A DNA stretch of 64,000 nt. It comes from JBHYGK01 sp051859045 (lineage in GTDB: Bacteria; Pseudomonadota; Gammaproteobacteria; Xanthomonadales; Xanthomonadaceae). Location of the stretch: positions 12,015-76,014 of the forward strand of contig JBHYGK010000007.1 in NCBI GenBank assembly GCA_051859045.1, in the 5' to 3' direction. Made by a program: the position numbers and the translations under genes. Positions 42,092-52,674 of this stretch are shown in pieces (positions within the stretch are counted from its first letter, which is position 1; every line of letters begins with the position of its first letter). A model generated the notes under the pieces. The model had not been told where the DNA came from. It searched no databases and saw only the letters and a program-made list of their open reading frames with translations.

Positions 42092-42580
42092 TCAGAGCGC
42101 CCAGGGCTCCGCGGGGATCGGCGCGCCGGCCTGCGGATGCGCCGCCCACAGCGCGGCCAGGGGGCGCCGCTCGACCGGATCGACGAAGCCCGGGCAGAGC
42201 TCGGCCAGCGGCTGCAGCACGAAGGCATGGCGCAGCTCCGGGCGCGGCAGCTGCAGGTTCCCGGGGCCGCGCATCACCACGTCGTCGTAGTAGACGAGGT
42301 CGATATCGAGGGTGCGGCTGGAGAAGCGCGGGCCGCCGCGGACCCGGCCGTGGGCGTCCTCGAGCGCGTGCAGCCAGGCGTCGAGCGCCACCGGGTCGAG
42401 GTCGGCCTCGAGCACGGCGCCGGCATTGAGGAAGTCCGGGCCCTCGAAGCCCTCGGCCGGGGTGCGCAGCACGGCCGAGAAGCGCACGCCGGGGAAGCGC
42501 GCGCGCAGGTCGACGGCCGCGGCGCGCAGGTGGCGCTCGGGCGCCAGGTTCGAGCCGAGGCTCAGCAGGGCCAGGCCCAT
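42092..42580 (-). CDS. folK: 2-amino-4-hydroxy-6-hydroxymethyldihydropteridine pyrophosphokinase
   Basis: 162 residues, the usual size. Transfers pyrophosphate from ATP to hydroxymethyldihydropterin in folate synthesis. The N terminus LALLSLGSNLAPERHLRAA and the signature RFSSRTLDIDLVYYDDVVM, with LPRPELRHAFVLQPLAEL, are all present; the two Asp residues of DIDL bind magnesium. The ATG overlaps the folB stop by one base (TGATG), so the two successive folate enzymes are translationally coupled. Confidence 0.95.
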   Translation of the reverse strand: MGLALLSLGSNLAPERHLRAAAVDLRARFPGVRFSAVLRTPAEGFEGPDFLNAGAVLEADLDPVALDAWLHALEDAHGRVRGGPRFSSRTLDIDLVYYDDVVMRGPGNLQLPRPELRHAFVLQPLAELCPGFVDPVERRPLAALWAAHPQAGAPIPAEPWAL

Positions 42581-42969
42581 CAGACGTCCGGGGCGGCGTT
42601 GGCCGGGGCGGGCGCAGGCGCCGCCGCGCGCTCGATGATCACGCCCACCGCGCGCGCGCCGCGCACGGCGCCGGGCTTGCTCAGCTTCAGCCGCAGGTGG
42701 CGGACCGGGAACTCGGCCAGCACGATCTCGGCGCAGCGCTCGGCCAGCGTCTCGACCAGGCCGAAGTCGGAGGCCTGCACGAAGCCCGTCAGGCGCTTGC
42801 TCACGGCCTTGTAGTCCAGCGTCAGCGCGATGTCGTCGCTGGCCGCGGGCACGCGGTTGTCGAAGCCCATCTCCAGGTCGAACACCAGGGTCTGGCGGAT
42901 CCGGCGCTCCCAGTCGTAGATGCCGATCAGGGCGTCGATCTCGAGCCCTTCGATGAAGACCTTGTCCAA
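42580..42969 (-). CDS. folB: Dihydroneopterin aldolase
   Basis: 129 residues. Cleaves dihydroneopterin to hydroxymethyldihydropterin, the substrate of FolK. Family marks are DKVFIEGLEIDALIGIYDWERRIRQTLVFDLEM, the catalytic-region DYKAVSKRLTGFVQASDFGLVETLAERCAEIVL, and LRLKLSKPGAVRGARAVGVII. An Ala/Pro-rich tail of about 15 residues is extra. It directly precedes folK and follows tsaD on the same strand with a 22-base gap, so tsaD-folB-folK may be one transcript. Confidence 0.95.
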   Translation of the reverse strand: MDKVFIEGLEIDALIGIYDWERRIRQTLVFDLEMGFDNRVPAASDDIALTLDYKAVSKRLTGFVQASDFGLVETLAERCAEIVLAEFPVRHLRLKLSKPGAVRGARAVGVIIERAAAPAPAPANAAPDV

Positions 42970-42991
42970 GCGCGTGCTCCGGGGTGGGGGC

Positions 42992-44020
42992 TCAGGCGGC
43001 GGACGCCGCGAGGGGCGGCAAGGTTGCCATGTCCCAGCGTGGCGCGACGGTGACGGCCTCGCCCTCGCGCTGGCCGGCCTGCAGGCGCAGCGCGCCGGCG
43101 AAGGCGATCATCGCGCCGTTGTCGGTGCAGAACTCCGGGCGCGGGAAGCACACCCGCACCCCGCGGCGATCCGCCAGCTCGGCCAGGCGCCCGCGCAGGC
43201 GGACGTTCGCGCCGACGCCGCCGGCCACCACCAGGGTCCGCGCGCCGGCCTCGCGCAGCGCGCGCTCGCACTTGATCGCCAGGGTGTCGGCCACCGCCTC
43301 CTCGAAGCCCCGGGCGATGTCGGCCATGGCCTGCGGCGACTGGTCGGAGGCCTTCCAGGCCAGCAGCACCTGGGTCTTGAGGCCGGAGAAACTGAAGTCC
43401 AGGCCCGGGCGGTCGGTCATCGGGCGCGAGAAGACGTGGGCGCCGGGGCGGCCGTCGCGGGCCGCCGCGGCCAGGCGCGGACCGCCGGGGTAGGGCAGGC
43501 CCATCAGCTTGGCGGTCTTGTCGAAGGCCTCGCCGGCGGCGTCGTCCAGCGTCTCGCCGAGCAGCCGGTAGGCGCCGATCGCGTCCACCGCCACCAGCTG
43601 GGTGTGCCCGCCGGACACCAGCAGGGCCACGAAGGGCGGCGCGGGCGGGTCGGCCTCCATCAGCGGGGCCAGCAGGTGGCCCTCCATGTGGTGCACGCCC
43701 ACCGACGGGATCCCGAGCGACCAGGCCAGCGCCCGGCCGACGCCGGCGCCGACCAGCAGCGCGCCCACCAGGCCCGGGCCCGAGGTGTAGGCCACGCCGC
43801 CGAGCTGGCCGAGCCCGACCCCGGCCTCGGCCAGCACCTGGCGGGCCAGCGGCAGCACCCGGCGCACGTGGTCGCGGCTGGCGAGCTCGGGCACCACGCC
43901 GCCGTAGTGGGCGTGCAGGGCCACCTGGGTGTGCAGGGCGTGGGCGAGCAGGCCGCGGCCGGTGTCGTAGACGGCCAGGCCGGTCTCGTCGCAGGAGGTC
44001 TCGATGCCGAGGACGATCAT
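42992..44020 (-). CDS. tsaD: tRNA N6-adenosine threonylcarbamoyltransferase
   Basis: 342 residues. Transfers threonylcarbamoyl to A37 of ANN-decoding tRNAs, with TsaB and TsaE. The sequence begins MIVLGIETSCDETGLAVYD, binds metal through His111 and His115 in VHHMEGH, and has LLVSGGHTQLVAVD, DDAAGEAFDKTAKLMGLPYPGGP and the later AGGVGANVRLR and CTDNGAMIA motifs. The frame is open upstream by 42 low-complexity codons; ATG 44020 is the family start. It is divergent from rpsU, the arrangement commonly seen at the macromolecular-synthesis locus of gammaproteobacteria. Confidence 0.96.
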   Translation of the reverse strand: MIVLGIETSCDETGLAVYDTGRGLLAHALHTQVALHAHYGGVVPELASRDHVRRVLPLARQVLAEAGVGLGQLGGVAYTSGPGLVGALLVGAGVGRALAWSLGIPSVGVHHMEGHLLAPLMEADPPAPPFVALLVSGGHTQLVAVDAIGAYRLLGETLDDAAGEAFDKTAKLMGLPYPGGPRLAAAARDGRPGAHVFSRPMTDRPGLDFSFSGLKTQVLLAWKASDQSPQAMADIARGFEEAVADTLAIKCERALREAGARTLVVAGGVGANVRLRGRLAELADRRGVRVCFPRPEFCTDNGAMIAFAGALRLQAGQREGEAVTVAPRWDMATLPPLAASAA

Positions 44021-44116
44021 GGGCGCGTGGGGGCTCCGGGCGGGCGGTCTGGCGGGCGTGGGGGCGGGGCGACGCGCCGGCGGCGGGCGCCCCGGACGGG
44101 CGGACGCGCCATCGGC

Positions 44117-44146
44117 TTGCGTCGGCCGGGTGGGGGCGCGTATCAT
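44117..44146 (+). promoter_or_regulatory. Sigma-70 promoter of rpsU (macromolecular-synthesis operon)
   Basis: TTGCGT (44117-44122), an 18-base spacer and TATCAT (44141-44146), leaving a leader of about 80 bases before ATG 44231. The -10 is the centre of a near-palindrome GCGTATCATACGC. The leader has no long reading frame. Confidence 0.65.
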
Positions 44147-44230
44147 ACGCGGCTCGCCCGGTGTGCCGGGTCGTGTCCCACCGCTTCAGCCAGTCCCGGC
44201 CACGCCGGAACCCAAGAGTCCGAGACCCCT

Positions 44231-44446
44231 ATGCCCAACGTCAAAGTCCGCGAGAACGAGCCCTTCGAGTTTGCGCTGCGCCGCTTCAAGCGCACCTGCG
44301 AGAAGGCGGGTGTCCTGGCCGAGACCCGCAAGCGCGAGTTCTACGAGAAGCCGACCCAGGAGCGCAAGCGCAAGGCGGCCGCCGCCGTGAAGCGCCACCT
44401 GCGCCGCGTGGGTCGCGACGTCACCAAGAAGCAGCGCCTCTACTGA
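44231..44446 (+). CDS. rpsU: 30S ribosomal protein bS21
   Basis: 71 residues, highly basic. Small-subunit protein needed for initiation at the 30S platform. The whole chain matches the family: PNVKVRENEPFEFALRRFKRTCEKAGVL, then RKREFYEKPTQERKRKAAAAVKRHLRR and the end KKQRLY. First gene of the operon rpsU-yqeY-dnaG, with a strong promoter upstream and a terminator-like hairpin after it that can set a higher level of S21 than of primase. Confidence 0.97.
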   Translation: MPNVKVRENEPFEFALRRFKRTCEKAGVLAETRKREFYEKPTQERKRKAAAAVKRHLRRVGRDVTKKQRLY

Positions 44447-44465
44447 GCCGTTGCGCTTCGCCCGG

Positions 44466-44497
44466 AAGCCGGCCGCGTGCAAACGCCGCCGGCTTTT
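44466..44497 (+). terminator. Partial terminator/attenuator between rpsU and yqeY
   Basis: AAGCCGGC (44466-44473) pairs with GCCGGCTT (44488-44495), followed by TTCGTGCTTTT. The loop of about 14 bases and the broken U tract suggest incomplete termination, as at the equivalent site in the Escherichia coli operon. Confidence 0.65.
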
Positions 44498-44570
44498 CGT
44501 GCTTTTGGGCCCGGCCGCCCCGCGCCGCCGCCCTGCCCCGCCCACCGCATCGCCCCGCAGGAGATCCCGC

Positions 44571-45017
44571 ATGTCCATGAAGCAGCGCCTCACCGATGAC
44601 ATGAAGACCGCCATGAAAGCCGGCGAGAAGGACCGCCTCGGCGTCGTCCGCCTGGTCCTGGCCGCGGTCAAGCAGCGCGAGGTGGACGAGCGCATCGAGC
44701 TCGACGACGCCGCCGTGCTGGCCGTGCTCGAGAAGATGGTCAAGCAGCGCAAGGACTCGATCAGCCAGTACGAGGCCGCGGCCCGCGAGGACCTGGCCCA
44801 GGTCGAGCGCTACGAGCTCGGCGTCATCGAGGCCTACCTGCCCGCCAAGCTGGGCGAGGCCGAGGTGGCCGCCGCCATCGCCGCCGCCATCGGCGAGACC
44901 GGCGCTGCCGGCCCGGCCGACATGGGCAAGCTGATGGGCGTGCTCAAGCCGCGCCTGGCCGGCCAGGCCGACATGGGCCTGGTGTCGCAGCTGGTGAAGA
45001 AGGCGCTCGCGGGCTGA
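44571..45017 (+). CDS. GatB/YqeY domain-containing protein
   Basis: 148 residues. YqeY-type helical protein related to the tail domain of GatB of the tRNA amidotransferase; the exact role is unknown, possibly tRNA or ribosome related. KQRLTDDMKTAMKAGEKDRLGVVRLVLAAVKQREVDER and QYEAAAREDLAQVERYELGVIEAYLPAKL are the family pattern, with GKLMGVLKPRLAGQADMGLVSQLVKKAL at the end. AGGAG lies before ATG 44571. It sits between rpsU and dnaG as in other proteobacteria. Confidence 0.93.
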   Translation: MSMKQRLTDDMKTAMKAGEKDRLGVVRLVLAAVKQREVDERIELDDAAVLAVLEKMVKQRKDSISQYEAAAREDLAQVERYELGVIEAYLPAKLGEAEVAAAIAAAIGETGAAGPADMGKLMGVLKPRLAGQADMGLVSQLVKKALAG

Positions 45018-45069
45018 GCCCCCCGTGGCATCCTGCGCGTCCCTTCCCGAGTAGCGGCCGCCCGCCCCG

Positions 45070-46815
45070 ATGGCCCGCATCCCCGACGCCTTCCTCGACG
45101 ACCTGCTCGCGCGCACCGACATCGTCGAGCTGATCGGGGCGAAGCTGCCGCTCAAGCGCGCGGGCCGGGAATGGACCGCGCGCTGCCCGTTCCACGACGA
45201 GCGCAGCCCCAGCTTCTACGTCAGCCCCACCAAGCAGTTCTACCACTGCTTCGGCTGCGGGGCGCACGGCTCGGCGCTGAAGTTCCTGATGGAGTACGAG
45301 CGGCTGGAGTTCCTCGACGCGGTCGAGGAACTGGCCAAGCGCGCCGGCGTCGAGGTGCCGCGCGAGACCCACCAGCAGCACGGCAGCGGCGAGTTCCAGG
45401 CCCTCTACGACGCCCTCGCGGCCGCGCAGGGCTTCTTCGTTCGGCAGCTCGCCGCCAGCCCCAAGGCCCAGGCCTACCTCGAGAAGCGCGGGGTCGACGC
45501 GACGGTGCGCCAGGCCTTCGGCATCGGCTACGCGCCCGAGGGCTGGGACGGCCTGAAGTCCGCGCTGGGCACCGACGAGCGCCGGCTCGCCCTGCTCGAC
45601 AAGGCCGGCCTGCTCTCGCGCAGCGAGGGCGGCAAGGTCTACGACAAGTTCCGCGACCGGGTGGTGTTCCCGATCCACGACCGCCGCGGCCGTGTCATCG
45701 CCTTCGGCGGCCGCGTGCTGGCCAAGGACGACGGCCCGAAGTACCTCAACTCCCCCGAGACCGCCCTGTTCCACAAGGGCCGCGAGCTCTACGGCCTGTG
45801 GCAGGTGCGCCAGGCGCACACCCGGATCCCGAAGCTGGTGGTGGTGGAGGGCTACATGGACGTGGTCAGCCTGTTCCAGTTCGGCGTGAACACCGCCGTG
45901 GCCACGCTGGGCACCGCGACCACGCCCGACCACGCCGAGCTGCTGTTCCGCAACGCCGCCGACGTCTACTTCTGCTTCGACGGCGACCGCGCCGGCCGCG
46001 GCGCGGCCTGGAAGGCGGTGGAGTCGGTGCTGCCGCGCATGCGCGACGGCCGCCAGGCCTTCTTCCTGTTCCTGCCCGACGGCGAGGACCCCGACACCAT
46101 CGTGCGCCAGGAGGGCGCGGCGGGCTTCGACGCGCGCCTCGCGCAGGCCACGCCGCTGTCGGAGTTCGTGTTCGCCGAGCTCGGCCGCGACGTCAACCTG
46201 GGCAGCCTCGATGGCCGCGCGCGCTTCGCCGAGCGCGCCAAGCCCATGCTCGAGAAGATCCCCGACGGCGCGTTCCGCGACCTGATGCAGGCCCGGCTGG
46301 GCGAGATCACCGGCCTGGCGGCGCGCCCCGCCGCGGCGCCCGAGCCACCGCGCGCGGCGCCGCGCGGGACCCCGCGCACCGCCCCGGCCCCGCGCCGGAG
46401 CATGGTGCGCATCGCGATCGGCCTGCTGCTGCAGCAGCCGGCGCTGGCCGAGGCGCTGCAGCCGCCCTGGCGCTTCAGCGCGCTGCGCCAGCCGGGCGTC
46501 GCGCTGCTGGTGGAGCTCGTCACCCTCGCGCGCTCGCGCCCCGGCATCACCGCGGCGGGCCTGCTGGAGCACTTCGAGGGCCGCGAGGAGGCCGCGGCGC
46601 TGCAGAAGCTGGCGCTGGCCGAGCATCCGGGCGAGCCGGCCGCCTGGGCCGAGGAGTTCCTCGACGCGGTGCACCAGCTCGAGCGCCAGACCCTGGAGCA
46701 GCGCCGCGACGAGATCGCCGAGAAGGAGCGCGCCGAGGGCCTGACGCCCGAGGAGCAGCGCGAGCGCTGGGCGCTGATCCTCGAGATCAAGTCGATGGCG
46801 GCCCGCGCGGGCTGA
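45070..46815 (+). CDS. dnaG: DNA primase
   Basis: 581 residues. Makes RNA primers for the lagging strand and acts with DnaB. The CHC2 zinc finger is Cys39, His42, Cys60 and Cys63 (ARCPFHDERSPSF and YHCFGCGAHG). The TOPRIM catalytic core has VVEGYMDVVSLFQFG and YFCFDGDRAGRGAAWKA, with PDGEDPDTIV. An Ala/Pro-rich linker (about 415-440) leads to the C-terminal DnaB-binding helical domain. The gene lies 52 bases after yqeY. Downstream, where rpoD is usual, there is instead an unrelated S9 peptidase gene. Confidence 0.96.
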   Translation: MARIPDAFLDDLLARTDIVELIGAKLPLKRAGREWTARCPFHDERSPSFYVSPTKQFYHCFGCGAHGSALKFLMEYERLEFLDAVEELAKRAGVEVPRETHQQHGSGEFQALYDALAAAQGFFVRQLAASPKAQAYLEKRGVDATVRQAFGIGYAPEGWDGLKSALGTDERRLALLDKAGLLSRSEGGKVYDKFRDRVVFPIHDRRGRVIAFGGRVLAKDDGPKYLNSPETALFHKGRELYGLWQVRQAHTRIPKLVVVEGYMDVVSLFQFGVNTAVATLGTATTPDHAELLFRNAADVYFCFDGDRAGRGAAWKAVESVLPRMRDGRQAFFLFLPDGEDPDTIVRQEGAAGFDARLAQATPLSEFVFAELGRDVNLGSLDGRARFAERAKPMLEKIPDGAFRDLMQARLGEITGLAARPAAAPEPPRAAPRGTPRTAPAPRRSMVRIAIGLLLQQPALAEALQPPWRFSALRQPGVALLVELVTLARSRPGITAAGLLEHFEGREEAAALQKLALAEHPGEPAAWAEEFLDAVHQLERQTLEQRRDEIAEKERAEGLTPEEQRERWALILEIKSMAARAG

Positions 46816-46944
46816 GGCCGGCGCCACCCGGGGCGTGACCTTTGGCCTACAGGGCCATCACGCGCGACGCGTACGCTCGGCCCCTCGACCCGCGCGCCTC
46901 GCGGGGTCGGTCCGACTTCCGCTCGACCACCGGGGACACACCAC

Positions 46945-48966
<2,022 letters not shown>

Positions 48967-48990
48967 GCGCCGCGCTCCACCGCGGCACCG

Positions 48991-49020
48991 GCGAAGGCCC
49001 CGCGCGAGCGGGGCCTTCGC
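48991..49020. terminator. GCGA-capped hairpin between the S9 peptidase and cyoE
   Basis: GCGAAGGCCCCGC (48991-49003), GCGA loop, then GCGGGGCCTTCGC (49008-49020), a perfect 13-base stem between convergent genes, usable in both directions. No U tract. Confidence 0.6.
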
Positions 49021-49030
49021 GCGTCCGGGC

Positions 49031-49972
49031 TCAGCCGACCGGCTCGAAGTCGATGGTGGCCGCCGGCACCGGCGCCTGCGCGGGCATCGGCAGCAGCCAG
49101 TGGTCGGCGAGCAGGAAGGCGAACAGCGCCATCAGGTAGACGATGGAGTAGTTGAACATCTTCATCGCGAACGCCTCGCCCGGCGGCGCCAGCATGCGCA
49201 CCGCGTACCACAGGAACACCGCGCCCAGCACCAGCGCGCCGCCCAGGTAGAACAGGCCGCTCATGCGGAACACCCAGGGCAGCACGCTCACCAGCAGCAG
49301 CAGCACGGTGTAGAACAGGATCTGCCAGCGCGTGTAGGTGACGCCGTGGGTCACCGGCAGCATCGGGATCATCGCGCGGGCGTAGTCGTCGCGGCGGAAG
49401 ATCGCCAGCGCCCAGAAGTGCGGCGGCGTCCAGACGAAGATGATCAGCACCAGCAGCAGCGCGTGCGGATCGACGCCCCAGGGGTCGACCCAGCCGGTGA
49501 CCGCGGTCCAGCCCAGCGCCGGCGGCGCCGCGCCGGCGAGGCCGCCGATGACGATGTTCTGCGGCGTGGCGCGCTTGAGCCAGCCGGTGTAGATGATCGC
49601 GTAGCCGATCAGCGAGGCGAAGGTCAGCACCGCGGTGAGGCCGTTCACGCCCAGCGCGAGGATCAGCATCGAGGCCGCGCCCAGCGCCAGCGCGAACGCC
49701 AGCACCTGCCAGGGCCGCAGCGTGCCGGTGGCCAACGGGCGGTGCTGGGTGCGCGCCATCAGCACGTCGATGCGCTGGTCGAGCAGGTGGTTGATCGCCG
49801 CCGCCGAGGCCGCGGCCAGCCAGATGCCCAGCGAGCCCAGCACGATGGCCGTCCACGGCAGCGGCTGCCCCGGCTGGATCGCGAGGAACATGCCGACGAC
49901 CGCGGTGAACACGATCAGGGCGACGACGCGGGGCTTGGTCAGCTCCCAGTACTGGCTGGCGGCGGAAGGCAT
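49031..49972 (-). CDS. cyoE: Protohaem IX farnesyltransferase (haem O synthase)
   Basis: 313 residues with about eight membrane segments. Adds a farnesyl group to protohaem to give haem O, the precursor of haem A for the oxidase encoded upstream. Signatures of the UbiA-type prenyltransferase: AAINHLLDQRIDVLMARTQHRPLATG (N..xxDxxxD) and a second acidic motif region RRDDYARAMIPMLPVTHG. WTPPHFWALAI is typical for haem O synthases. Last gene of the oxidase assembly string surf1 - SCO-like - ctaA - cyoE (also called ctaB). Confidence 0.95.
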   Translation of the reverse strand: MPSAASQYWELTKPRVVALIVFTAVVGMFLAIQPGQPLPWTAIVLGSLGIWLAAASAAAINHLLDQRIDVLMARTQHRPLATGTLRPWQVLAFALALGAASMLILALGVNGLTAVLTFASLIGYAIIYTGWLKRATPQNIVIGGLAGAAPPALGWTAVTGWVDPWGVDPHALLLVLIIFVWTPPHFWALAIFRRDDYARAMIPMLPVTHGVTYTRWQILFYTVLLLLVSVLPWVFRMSGLFYLGGALVLGAVFLWYAVRMLAPPGEAFAMKMFNYSIVYLMALFAFLLADHWLLPMPAQAPVPAATIDFEPVG

Positions 49973-50011
49973 GCGGGCTCGCGGACGGGGGACGGGTGCG
50001 GCGGGGCGGTG

Positions 50012-51151
50012 TCAGTCGGGGCGGCGCAGGCGCGCCAGCAGCGACACCAGCACCCACAGCAGCACCGCGGCCCCGGCATTGTGCAGGGTCGCGACCCACA
50101 GCGGCAGGCCCAGCACCACGTTGCTGATGCCGAGCGCGACCTGGGCCGCCAGGGCGAGGCCCAGGCCCACGCCGAAGCCGCGCATGCCGGTGGTCCGCAG
50201 CAGGCGCAGCGCCAGCACCAGCAGGTGGCCGGTCACGACGAGGGCGAACAGCCGGTGCACGAGCTGGATCGTCGCCCGGGCCGGGCCGTCGAGCACGCCG
50301 CCCTCGTAGTCCACGCCGATGCCGCGCCAGAGCACGAAGGCCTCGCCGAAGTCGGTCTCCGGCCACCACTGGCCGAGGCAGGTCGGGAAGTCGGTGCCGC
50401 ACGCGAGCGCCGCGTAGTTGGCGCTGGTCCAGCCGCCGAGCGCGATCTGGATCGCCACCAGCACGATGCCGACGATGGTCAGCCGGCGCAGGCGGCCGGC
50501 GTCGATCAGGGTGATCCGGGCGTTCGGGGTGGCCCGCCAGGCCAGCCAGGTCAGCAGCGAGAAGGTGGTCAGGCCGCCCATCAGGTGGGCCATCACCACC
50601 GCGGGCTTCAGCAGCCAAGTCACCGTCCACAGGCCCAGCATGGCCTGGAAGATGATCACCGCCAGCAGCAGCACCGAGCCGCGCGCGAGGTCGGTGTTGC
50701 TCCAGCGCCAGGCCGCGGCCAGCAGGATCGCCTCGCCGAGGCCCACCAGCACGCTCGAGGCGACGTAGTGCTCCTGCATGTACAGCGGGATGGCGATCGC
50801 GACCAGGCCGGCGGCGCCGAGCACCTGGGCGATGCCATGCCGGCGCCGGCGCGCCGCCAGCAGGGCCAGCGCGAGGACGCCCAGGCCGAGGGTCGCCGCG
50901 AGGTGGCGGTGGATCTGCTCCAGCGGGGCCTTGTGGGTCTCGACCACGCGCTCGGGGAAGGCCTCGTTGGCCTGGGCGACGTCCTCGACGTGGACCGGCC
51001 AGGTGGCCTTGCCGTAGCAGGTGGGCCAATCCGGGCAGCTCAGGCCGGCGTTGGACAGGCGCACGAAGGCGCCCAGCACGACGACGCACAGCGTGAAGGC
51101 GACCGCGAACCAGGCGATCCGGTGGTAGTGGCGATGCGGGCTCTGCGACAT
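50012..51151 (-). CDS. ctaA: Haem A synthase
   Basis: 379 residues with eight predicted membrane segments. Converts haem O to haem A by oxidising the C8 methyl group. The family elements are VVLGAFVRLSNAGLSCPDWPTCYG, VETHKAPLEQIHRHLAATLG with paired His ligands, ALACGTDFPTCLGQW with a conserved Cys pair region, and IQLVHRLFALVVTGHLLVL. ATG 51151 starts the first membrane segment. It lies between the SCO-like gene and cyoE on one strand. Confidence 0.95.
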   Translation of the reverse strand: MSQSPHRHYHRIAWFAVAFTLCVVVLGAFVRLSNAGLSCPDWPTCYGKATWPVHVEDVAQANEAFPERVVETHKAPLEQIHRHLAATLGLGVLALALLAARRRRHGIAQVLGAAGLVAIAIPLYMQEHYVASSVLVGLGEAILLAAAWRWSNTDLARGSVLLLAVIIFQAMLGLWTVTWLLKPAVVMAHLMGGLTTFSLLTWLAWRATPNARITLIDAGRLRRLTIVGIVLVAIQIALGGWTSANYAALACGTDFPTCLGQWWPETDFGEAFVLWRGIGVDYEGGVLDGPARATIQLVHRLFALVVTGHLLVLALRLLRTTGMRGFGVGLGLALAAQVALGISNVVLGLPLWVATLHNAGAAVLLWVLVSLLARLRRPD

Positions 51152-51199
51152 GGCGCGGGGAATCCTTGGCGTGATCCGAGGGGGGGGCGTCGGGCGGGA

Positions 51200-51784
51200 T
51201 TACTTCAGCAGGCGGGCGAGGTCCTTGCGCAGCCCGGTCGGGTCGAAGCCCGGGGCGTAGCGCATGACCAGGAAGCCGCGGCCGTCGATCAGGTAGACCG
51301 GCAGGGCGTCGGGCGCGGAGCGCTCGGGCAGCGCGGCGAGCAGCTCGGGGTTGTCGCCCAGCGGCACCAGCGTGCGCCAGCGCGGCCCCTCGGGCAGCTC
51401 GCCGGCCCACAGCACGAACATGCGGTCGGCGTGGCGGCCCTCGGTCTGCCAGACCCGGTGCAGGGTGTCGAGCATGCGCGCGCAGGGCTCGCCGCAGTTC
51501 GCCGGCGCCTCGATCACGACGTGCCAGTTGCGCTCCTGCGGCACCCAGGCGAAGGCCTCGCCGTCGGCCTGGCGCGGCGAGAGCGCCTGCAGGTCGATCG
51601 GCGCGGGCAGCAGCTCGCCGAAGTTGCGGGTCTCGCCGGCCTCGGGGCGCCAGCCGGTGAGGTAGAGCCCCATCGCGATCAGCGGCGGGAGCATGAACAT
51701 CACCACGATCAGCAGCAGGGTGCGGCGGGCGCGGGCGGGCGAGGCGGCGGGGGCGGGCGAAGCGGCGGGGGCGGTGGCGGTCAT
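51200..51784 (-). CDS. SCO1-like membrane-anchored oxidase-assembly protein
   Basis: 194 residues. An Ala/Pro-rich start, then one membrane anchor (about 25-45, LLLIVVMFMLPPLIAMGLYLTGW). The periplasmic part looks thioredoxin-like: HVVIEAPANCGEPCARMLDTLHRVWQTEG, with a CxxxC (CGEPC) pair like the copper site of SCO proteins, and LPVYLIDGRGFLVMRYAPGFDPTGLRKDLARLL. Position between surf1 and ctaA supports a role in delivering copper or reducing the CuA site. The ATG overlaps the surf1 stop (ATGA). Confidence 0.8.
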   Translation of the reverse strand: MTATAPAASPAPAASPARARRTLLLIVVMFMLPPLIAMGLYLTGWRPEAGETRNFGELLPAPIDLQALSPRQADGEAFAWVPQERNWHVVIEAPANCGEPCARMLDTLHRVWQTEGRHADRMFVLWAGELPEGPRWRTLVPLGDNPELLAALPERSAPDALPVYLIDGRGFLVMRYAPGFDPTGLRKDLARLLK

Positions 51785-52608
51785 GGGGTGGTCCGGGTCG
51801 GGGCGCGTCGGCGCAGGCCGAGCACGAGGGCGATCACGAGCACCGCGGAGGCGAGCGCCGCCCATTGGAAGGCGTAGCCGCGGTGCTTCTCGGGAGGCAG
51901 GGTATTCGGGAGCAGGTCGAGATCGCGCGCATACGCCGGGCCGCCGAGCGCGGCGGCCGGGATGGCGGGATCCAGGCGCAGTACGCGGGGCACCGGCGGC
52001 GCCTCGAGCGAGAGCGCGCCGGCGAGGGCCTCGGGCTCCAGGCGCGTCGCCAGCAGCGCCGGCCCGACCGCGGTGGCGGCCGGCCCCAGCGCCAGGCCGG
52101 TCGAGGGCGGCGCGGCCAGCAGGCCGGCCAGCACCTGCTCGCCGGCCGGCAGCGGCACCTCGGGCAGCTGGCGGTCGGGGGGCAGCGGCAGCCAGCCGAG
52201 CTCGACCAGCAGCGGCAGGCCGGGCCCGGCGTCGGAGGCGGAGGCGGGCCGCGCCGAGGTGGCCGGGCGACCCGGCCGGGCGAGGAAGACGCGATAGACC
52301 CGCACGCCGGCGCGGCCGTCGCGCTGCTGGTTGTCCAGCAGCACCGCGGGCGCGTCGAGGAAGCGCCCCGCGACCACGACCCAGTCGATCGGCGGCAGCA
52401 GGGCGTCGGCGTCGCCTCGGGCGAGGGCCTCGTCCAGCCCGATCGCGCGGCGCTGGGCGAGCACCTCGGCGGCCTCCGCGAGGCGCTGCGCCTTGAGCTC
52501 GCCCTTGGTCCACTGCCAGCGCGAGAGCATCGAGAACCCGGCCGCCAGCAGCAGCGCGAGCACCCACAGCAGCCAGGCCGGCCGGCGCGGCGGCGCCTTC
52601 GTCACCAT
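51781..52608 (-). CDS. SURF1 family cytochrome oxidase assembly protein
   Basis: 275 residues with two membrane segments, one near each end (about 10-28 and 245-265), enclosing a periplasmic domain. The family marks are FSMLSRWQWTKGELKAQR, VVVAGRFLDAPAVLLDNQQRDGRAGVRVYRVF, VELGWLPLPPDRQLPEVPLP and PEKHRGYAFQWAALASAVLVIALVLG. SURF1 helps insert haem A into subunit I. ATG 52608 begins just before the first segment; GTG 52605 is an alternative one codon later. Stop overlaps the SCO-like gene. Confidence 0.9.
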   Translation of the reverse strand: MVTKAPPRRPAWLLWVLALLLAAGFSMLSRWQWTKGELKAQRLAEAAEVLAQRRAIGLDEALARGDADALLPPIDWVVVAGRFLDAPAVLLDNQQRDGRAGVRVYRVFLARPGRPATSARPASASDAGPGLPLLVELGWLPLPPDRQLPEVPLPAGEQVLAGLLAAPPSTGLALGPAATAVGPALLATRLEPEALAGALSLEAPPVPRVLRLDPAIPAAALGGPAYARDLDLLPNTLPPEKHRGYAFQWAALASAVLVIALVLGLRRRAPTRTTP

Positions 52609-52638
52609 CCGCGCACCGCGGCGCGGTCGCCGTCCTGC

Positions 52639-52644
52639 GATACT
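52639..52644 (+). promoter_or_regulatory. Candidate -10 element for the twin-transmembrane gene
   Basis: GATACT, 31 bases before the ATG at 52675 with GGAG between. The -35 is weak. It lies just outside the divergent surf1 start. Confidence 0.35.
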
Positions 52645-52674
52645 GCGCGCCCCTCGAACGCCCGGAGCGCGTCC

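Noticed and set aside
44142..44147. Shared symmetric -10 element also serving tsaD on the minus strand
   Set aside because: TATGAT reads on the minus strand, but no -35 is present at 15-19 bases, so only the rpsU direction is supported.
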